Shown here one piece after another: positions 47,536 to 51,589 of a stretch of 51,589 nucleotides of DNA. Position numbers and translations under genes: made by a program. Source of the DNA: Streptomyces sp. JJ38 (GTDB lineage: Bacteria; Actinomycetota; Actinomycetes; Streptomycetales; Streptomycetaceae); contig NZ_JABLSI010000038.1 in the NCBI RefSeq assembly GCF_019303475.1, positions 1-51,589 of the forward strand, given 5' to 3'. Position 1 is the stretch's first letter, and the number at the start of each line of letters is the position of its first letter. Below the pieces are notes generated by a model. That model made no database searches. It saw nothing but the letters and a program-made list of their open reading frames with translations, and was not told where the DNA came from.

Positions 47536-48864
47536 TCAGTTGCGGAAGTGTCGTTCCAGACCCTGCCACACTTCGTCGTAGTCGTGCTGCCGGTGTCCAG
47601 CGTCCATCGCCTGCCCGGTCGCCACCACCGGCCAGCGGGTCTCGAACATGAAGGCCAGCCCGTCGTCGATCTTCTGCGGGCGCAGCTCGGCCGAGCTGGC
47701 GGCCTCGAAGGTCTCCCGGTCCGGGCCGTGTGCCGACATCATGTTGTGCAGGGAGCCGCCGCCGGGCACGAAGCCCTCGGCCTTCGCGTCGTAGGCGCCC
47801 TCGACCAGCCCCATGTACTCGCTCATCACGTTGCGGTGGAAGTAGGGCGGGCGGAAGGTGTCCTCGCCGACCAGCCAGCGCGGCGCGAAGACGACGAAGT
47901 CCACGTTGGCCAGGCCCGGGGTGTCCGTCGGGGAGGTCAGCACGGTGAACAGGGACGGGTCCGGGTGGTCGTAGCTGATCGTGCCGAGCACGTTGAAGCG
48001 GCGCAGGTCGTAGACGTAGGGCACGTTGTTGCCATGCCAGGCGACGACGTCCAGCGGCGAGTGGTCGTACTCCGCGGCCCACAGGTGTCCGCAGAACTTG
48101 TTCACGACCTCGACGGGCCGGTCGGCGGCGTCGTAGGCGGCGGTGGGGGCCAGGAAGTCCCGCGGGTTGGCGAGACCGTTGGCGCCGATGGGGCCCAGAT
48201 CGGGGAGGGTGAACGGCTGGCCGTAGTTCTCGCAGACGTAGCCGCCCGCGTGGGCGTCCAGCAGCTCGACGCGGAAGCGTACGCCGCGCGGGATGAGCGC
48301 GCAGTGGCCCGGTTCGGCCCGCAGCGCGCCGAACTCGGTGTGCAGCAGCAGTCCGCCGTCCTGCGGCACGACCAGCAGCTCGCCGTCCGCGTCGCTGAAG
48401 ACCCGGTCGGTCATCGAGGCGGTCGCGGAGTAGAGGTGGACGGCCATGCCGGTGCGCTGCGCGGCGTCCCCGTTGCCACCGACCGTCCACAGCCCGTCGA
48501 CGAAGTCGGTGCCCGCGGCCGCGCGTGGCAGCGGGCCCCAGCGCAGCCGGTTCGGGTCCGGGACCTCGGTGAACGGCGCCGTGCGCAGGGCCGGGTTCGC
48601 GCGGGGCCCCGCCAGCCGGGTGAAGGCGGGGTGCGCGGCCGAGGGCCGGATGCGGTAGAGCCAGGAGCGCCGGTTGTGCGCCCGGGGCTCGGTGAAGGCG
48701 GTGCCGCTCAGCTGCTCGGCGTACAGCCCGAGGGGAGCGCGCTGGGGCGAGTTGCGCCCCACGGGCAGCGCGCCGGGTACGGCCTCACTGCTGTGCTCGT
48801 TGCCGAATCCGGAGAGATAGGACAGCTCGTCCCCCGTCGTGCGGGTCTGGTCCCCGTCGCTCAT
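47536..48864 (-). CDS. hmgA: Homogentisate 1,2-dioxygenase
   Basis: Opens the ring of homogentisate in tyrosine and phenylalanine catabolism, using Fe(II) and O2. The 442-residue protein has the family start LSYLSGFGNEHSSEAVPGAL and the iron ligands in place: His343 and Glu349 in FHRNVMSEYMG, and His379 in MMSAHGPD, with spacings of 6 and 30 as in the human enzyme. The start is ATG 48864 after AGGAG. A perfect interrupted palindrome lies 25 bases upstream, and a HutC-type GntR gene follows, so regulation by that protein is likely. The rest of the pathway (fumarylacetoacetase, isomerase) is not in the window. Confidence 0.97.
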   Translation of the reverse strand: MSDGDQTRTTGDELSYLSGFGNEHSSEAVPGALPVGRNSPQRAPLGLYAEQLSGTAFTEPRAHNRRSWLYRIRPSAAHPAFTRLAGPRANPALRTAPFTEVPDPNRLRWGPLPRAAAGTDFVDGLWTVGGNGDAAQRTGMAVHLYSATASMTDRVFSDADGELLVVPQDGGLLLHTEFGALRAEPGHCALIPRGVRFRVELLDAHAGGYVCENYGQPFTLPDLGPIGANGLANPRDFLAPTAAYDAADRPVEVVNKFCGHLWAAEYDHSPLDVVAWHGNNVPYVYDLRRFNVLGTISYDHPDPSLFTVLTSPTDTPGLANVDFVVFAPRWLVGEDTFRPPYFHRNVMSEYMGLVEGAYDAKAEGFVPGGGSLHNMMSAHGPDRETFEAASSAELRPQKIDDGLAFMFETRWPVVATGQAMDAGHRQHDYDEVWQGLERHFRN

Positions 48865-48888
48865 GTCGCTCTCGCTCCTGCCGCGCTC

Positions 48889-48914
48889 GATTCCTATGGT
48901 GAATCATAGGAATC
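48889..48914. promoter_or_regulatory. Perfect interrupted palindrome upstream of hmgA (operator candidate)
   Basis: GATTCCTATG (48889-48898) and CATAGGAATC (48905-48914) are exact reverse complements around a 6-base GTGAAT spacer. It lies 25 bases upstream of the hmgA ATG, at the expected promoter, in A+T-richer DNA than its surroundings. Candidate binding site for the HutC-type GntR protein encoded just downstream of hmgA. Confidence 0.75.
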
Positions 48915-48998
48915 CCTTCGCCATGCGCAACACCCGAACGCGGGTCGCCCGGTGGTGCGGCGTGTCGCGCGAGTGAGTCACGGCACGTCGGCGAGTGG

Positions 48999-49028
48999 CT
49001 GACAGCCGTAATCTAGCGGCGATAGGTT
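48999..49028 (+). promoter_or_regulatory. Candidate promoter of the aldehyde dehydrogenase gene
   Basis: CTGACA (48999-49004) and TAGGTT (49023-49028) are separated by 18 bases; the ATG starts 6 bases after the -10, which fits leaderless transcription. A GAGG just before the ATG is too close for a normal ribosome-binding site. Confidence 0.5.
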
Positions 49029-49034
49029 GAGGTC

Positions 49035-50447
49035 ATGGCACACGACGCTCACTACATCGGCGGCGCCTGGGTTCCGGCCCGAGGTGACGGGATCGACGTC
49101 CACAACCCGGCGACCGAGGAGGTCATCGCCCGGGTCCCCGCAGGCGGTGCACCCGAGGTGGACGCGGCCGTCCGCGCGGCCCGGGCCGCCCTGCCCGGCT
49201 GGGCCGCGACCGTGCCCGCGGAACGTGCCGCCCGGCTCGCCGCGCTGACCGGCGCCCTCGACGCGCGTCGCGAGGAGATCGCCACGACCGTGACCGCCGA
49301 ACTGGGCGCGCCCCTCTCCTTCTCCCGCGCCGTCCACGCCGCGCTGCCCGTCACCGTCGCCGGCTCCTACGCCGCCCTGGCCACCGAGTACCCGTTCGAG
49401 GAGCGCATCGGCAACTCCCGGGTGCTGCACGAGCCCGTCGGCGTCGTCGGCGCCATCACGCCGTGGAACTACCCGCTCCACCAGATTGTGGCCAAGGCGG
49501 CGCCCGCCCTCGCCGCGGGCTGCACCGTCGTCCTCAAGCCCGCCGAGAACACCCCGCTGGTGGCCCAGCTCTTCGCCGAGGCCGTGGCCGAGGCCGGCCT
49601 CCCCGCGGGCACGTTCAACCTGGTGACCGGGTACGGCCCGGAGGCCGGGGAGGCGCTGGCCGGGCACCCGGGCGTGGACCTCGTGTCCTTCACCGGCTCC
49701 ACCGCCGTCGGGCGCCGCATCGGCGCCACCGCCGGGGCCGCCGTCAAACCGGTCGCCCTGGAGCTGGGTGGCAAGTCGGCCAACGTCGTCCTGCCCGGGG
49801 CCGACCTGACGCGTGCCGTCAAGGCGGGCGTGGCCAACGTGATGGCCAACTCCGGGCAGACGTGCAGCGCCTGGACCCGGCTGCTGGTCGACGGCGACCG
49901 CTACGAGGAAGCCGTCGAGCTGGCGGCCCGCGCCGTCGCCAGGTACGTGCCCGGCGACCCGGCGGACGAGGCCACCCGCCTCGGCCCCGTCGTCAGCGCC
50001 CGCCAGCGGGAGCGCGTCACCGGATACATCGCACGGGGCGTCGAGGAGGGCGCACGGCTGGTGGCCGGCGGCACGGAGGCCCCCGAGGGCCTGGGCCGCG
50101 GCTGGTACGTGCGGCCCACCGTGCTCGCCGACGTCACACCGGAGATGACGGTCGCGCGCGAGGAGATCTTCGGACCGGTCCTGAGCATCCTGCGCTACCG
50201 GGACGTCGACGACGCCGCCCGGATCGCCAACGACACCGACTACGGACTGGCCGGGGCCGTCTGGGCGGCCGAGGAGGACGAGGCCGTCGCCTTCGCCCGC
50301 CGGCTGGACACCGGGCAGGTGGACATCAACGGCGGCCGGTTCAACCCGCTGGCCCCCTTCGGCGGTCACAAGCGCTCCGGAGTCGGCCGGGAACTGGGCC
50401 CGCACGGGCTCACCGAGTACCTCCAGACCAAGTCCCTGCAGTTCTAG
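49035..50447 (+). CDS. NAD(P)-dependent aldehyde dehydrogenase
   Basis: Oxidises an aldehyde to a carboxylic acid. The 470-residue protein follows the family closely: GVVGAITPWNYPLHQIVAKA, TVVLKPAENTPLVAQ, the Rossmann FTGSTAVGRRIGA, LELGGKSANVVL with the catalytic Glu, and the nucleophile Cys277 in NSGQTCSAWTR. It ends GGHKRSGVGRELGPHGLTEY. The start is ATG 49035, apparently leaderless. The adjacent alcohol dehydrogenase gene suggests a two-step oxidation of an alcohol via its aldehyde. The substrate is not evident; divergence from hmgA may or may not imply a link to aromatic breakdown. Confidence 0.95.
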   Translation: MAHDAHYIGGAWVPARGDGIDVHNPATEEVIARVPAGGAPEVDAAVRAARAALPGWAATVPAERAARLAALTGALDARREEIATTVTAELGAPLSFSRAVHAALPVTVAGSYAALATEYPFEERIGNSRVLHEPVGVVGAITPWNYPLHQIVAKAAPALAAGCTVVLKPAENTPLVAQLFAEAVAEAGLPAGTFNLVTGYGPEAGEALAGHPGVDLVSFTGSTAVGRRIGATAGAAVKPVALELGGKSANVVLPGADLTRAVKAGVANVMANSGQTCSAWTRLLVDGDRYEEAVELAARAVARYVPGDPADEATRLGPVVSARQRERVTGYIARGVEEGARLVAGGTEAPEGLGRGWYVRPTVLADVTPEMTVAREEIFGPVLSILRYRDVDDAARIANDTDYGLAGAVWAAEEDEAVAFARRLDTGQVDINGGRFNPLAPFGGHKRSGVGRELGPHGLTEYLQTKSLQF

Positions 50448-50467
50448 GCCGCGACCGCCGAAGGCCC

Positions 50468-50501
50468 GCACCCCGCCCCGCCCCGCACCCCGCCCCGCCC
50501 C
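50468..50501 (+). repeat. Two tandem 17-bp C-rich repeats between the dehydrogenase genes
   Basis: Two exact copies of GCACCCCGCCCCGCCCC run head to tail, starting 20 bases after the aldehyde dehydrogenase stop. The strand is nearly free of purines, so its complement is G-rich and could form quadruplex or other structures. Confidence 0.85.
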
Positions 50502-50527
50502 GCGGCCCCTCCGAAGCCGTACCCGCC

Positions 50528-50585
50528 CGTGAACCGCGAACCGTGAACCCGTGAACCGTGAACCCGTGACCGTGAATCCGTGACC
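50528..50585 (+). repeat. Short-period GTGAACC-type repeat tract
   Basis: Near-identical units of 7-9 bases (GTGAACCG, GTGAACCC, GTGACC, GTGAATCC) repeat about seven times in the gap between the two dehydrogenase genes. The tract ends just before the GAGGAG ribosome-binding site of the alcohol dehydrogenase. Confidence 0.8.
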
Positions 50586-50600
50586 GAGGAGCCGAACGCC

Positions 50601-51589
50601 GTGGTCCGAGCCGCCGTCCTGCCCGCCGTCGACGCACCGCTGGAGATCACCGAGATCGCACTGCCCGACCCGGGGCCGGGTCAGGTGCGGGTCGCCGTGG
50701 CCGCGGCCGGGGTGTGCCATTCCGATCTCTCCCTGTCCAACGGCACGCTCCGGCAGCCCGTCCCGGCCGTGCTCGGCCACGAGGGCGCCGGAACCGTGAC
50801 GGCGGTGGGGGAGGGCGTCACCGCCGTGGCCCCCGGCGACCGTGTGATCCTCAACTGGGCACCCTCCTGCGGCCGGTGCCGCTTCTGTGCCGAGCGGGCC
50901 GAGCCGTGGCTGTGCCCGCACGCCAACGCGGCCACCACCGTGCCCTACGCCCGGACCACCGACGGCCGGGAGCTGTACCCCGGGCTGAGCGCGGCGGCCT
51001 TCGCCGAGGAGACGCTCGTCCCCGAGCGGGCCGTGCTGCCGCTGCCCGACGGCATCCCGCTCACGGACGCCGCCCTGCTGGGCTGCGCCGTGCTGACCGG
51101 CTGGGGCGCCGTCCACCACAGCGCCCGGGTCGCCCCCGGGGAGTCGGTGGCCGTCTTCGGCGTGGGCGGGGTGGGGCTCGCCGTCCTGCAGTCGGCCCGG
51201 ATCGCCGGTGCCGGGCCGATCGTGGCCGTGGACGTGTCCCCGGCCAAGGAGGAGCTGGCCCGCGCGGCCGGAGCGAGCGACTTCCTGCTCGCCGGGGAGG
51301 CCACGGCCAAGGAGATCCGCGCGCTGACCGGGGGCGACGGTGCCGATGTCGCCGTGGAGTGCGTCGGCCGGGCCCAGACCATCCGCACGGCCTGGGCGTC
51401 CACTCGGCGCGGCGGGCGGACGACGGTCGTGGGCATCGGCGGCAAGGCCGAGCAGGTGTCCTTCTCGGCGCTGGAGATCTTCCACTTCGCCCGCACCCTC
51501 TCGGGCTGCGTCTTCGGCAACAGCGACCCGGCGAAGGACGTGCCGGTGCTGGCGGAGCACGTGCGCACGGGACGGCTGGACCTGGGCGG
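50601..51589 (+). CDS. Zinc-dependent alcohol dehydrogenase (3' end outside window)
   Basis: A medium-chain, zinc-type alcohol dehydrogenase open to the end of the window (about 329 residues seen). The catalytic zinc ligands are the Cys in AAGVCHSDLSLS, the His in LGHEGAGTVTAV and the later Cys in LLGCAVLTGWGA. The structural zinc site is complete: Cys-x2-Cys-x2-Cys-x7-Cys in CGRCRFCAERAEPWLC. The cofactor domain has GVGGVGLAVLQSARIAG. The start is GTG 50601 with GAGGAG upstream. It follows the aldehyde dehydrogenase with a repeat-filled 153-base gap. Probably oxidises the alcohol whose aldehyde the neighbour handles. Confidence 0.92.
   Translation, partial: MVRAAVLPAVDAPLEITEIALPDPGPGQVRVAVAAAGVCHSDLSLSNGTLRQPVPAVLGHEGAGTVTAVGEGVTAVAPGDRVILNWAPSCGRCRFCAERAEPWLCPHANAATTVPYARTTDGRELYPGLSAAAFAEETLVPERAVLPLPDGIPLTDAALLGCAVLTGWGAVHHSARVAPGESVAVFGVGGVGLAVLQSARIAGAGPIVAVDVSPAKEELARAAGASDFLLAGEATAKEIRALTGGDGADVAVECVGRAQTIRTAWASTRRGGRTTVVGIGGKAEQVSFSALEIFHFARTLSGCVFGNSDPAKDVPVLAEHVRTGRLDLG

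Noticed and set aside
48978..51560. 860-codon minus-strand open frame opposite the aldehyde and alcohol dehydrogenase genes
   Set aside because: Low-complexity Gly/Val/Arg composition, antisense to two clear enzymes, no motif.

Overview
The window is high-GC actinobacterial chromosome, almost certainly Streptomyces or a close relative. The evidence is the codon use (G/C at nearly every third position), GTG and TTG starts, apparently leaderless genes, and gene content and order that match my memory of the Streptomyces coelicolor region around SCO1705 to SCO1770. That match is recollection, not a search. I see no rRNA, tRNA, CRISPR array, IS element or prophage.

Layout. (1) 0-7 kb: a rightward housekeeping run of scpA, scpB, an RsuA/RluB-type pseudouridine synthase, prephenate dehydrogenase, cmk, a PlsC-like acyltransferase and der, tightly spaced and partly overlapping. 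(2) 7-15.4 kb: conserved Streptomyces genes separated by strong GC-rich hairpins. They include a secreted Rpf-LysM protein with a long structured leader, an I78-type inhibitor, a PAP2 phosphatase, a drug-type MFS exporter and an acyl-CoA dehydrogenase. (3) 15.4-21.5 kb: the most accessory-looking block. Two tandem paralogous flavoproteins resembling flavin-dependent halogenases and an SDR whose catalytic Tyr is Leu run leftward. An isoprenylcysteine-methyltransferase-like membrane protein diverges from them, and a SAM methyltransferase lies beyond it. (4) 21.8-27 kb: a SepF paralogue, a DUF1684 protein, a stomatin-like SPFH protein, aspartate-semialdehyde dehydrogenase, a VOC protein and a DUF1992 protein. 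(5) 27.1-31.8 kb: an SOS mutagenesis module of a LexA-type box, dnaE2 and an ImuB-like Y-family polymerase with no catalytic aspartates. (6) 31.8-36.4 kb: a Tat-exported PhoX/DUF839 protein, a DUF1697 protein, a secreted SH3 protein, a YtrA-type GntR regulator and an AAA ATPase. (7) 36.4-46.1 kb: a cell-surface glycan locus with a glycoside hydrolase facing a leftward series of two GT2 glycosyltransferases, a polysaccharide deacetylase and a giant flippase fused to a second multi-membrane-span domain, all with overlapping stops and starts. Upstream of these are a FemAB/CelD-like acetyltransferase and a small membrane protein. (8) 46.4-51.6 kb: homogentisate dioxygenase with an adjacent HutC-type GntR regulator and a perfect palindromic operator candidate, then a divergent aldehyde dehydrogenase/alcohol dehydrogenase pair; the last gene runs off the window.

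How the genes may work together. Tyrosine metabolism appears at both ends (prephenate dehydrogenase for synthesis, HmgA for breakdown), but nothing links them in regulation. The best candidates for undescribed biology are the halogenase-like/Tyr-less SDR operon, the dnaE2 plus dead-polymerase SOS pair, and the flippase-fusion glycan operon.
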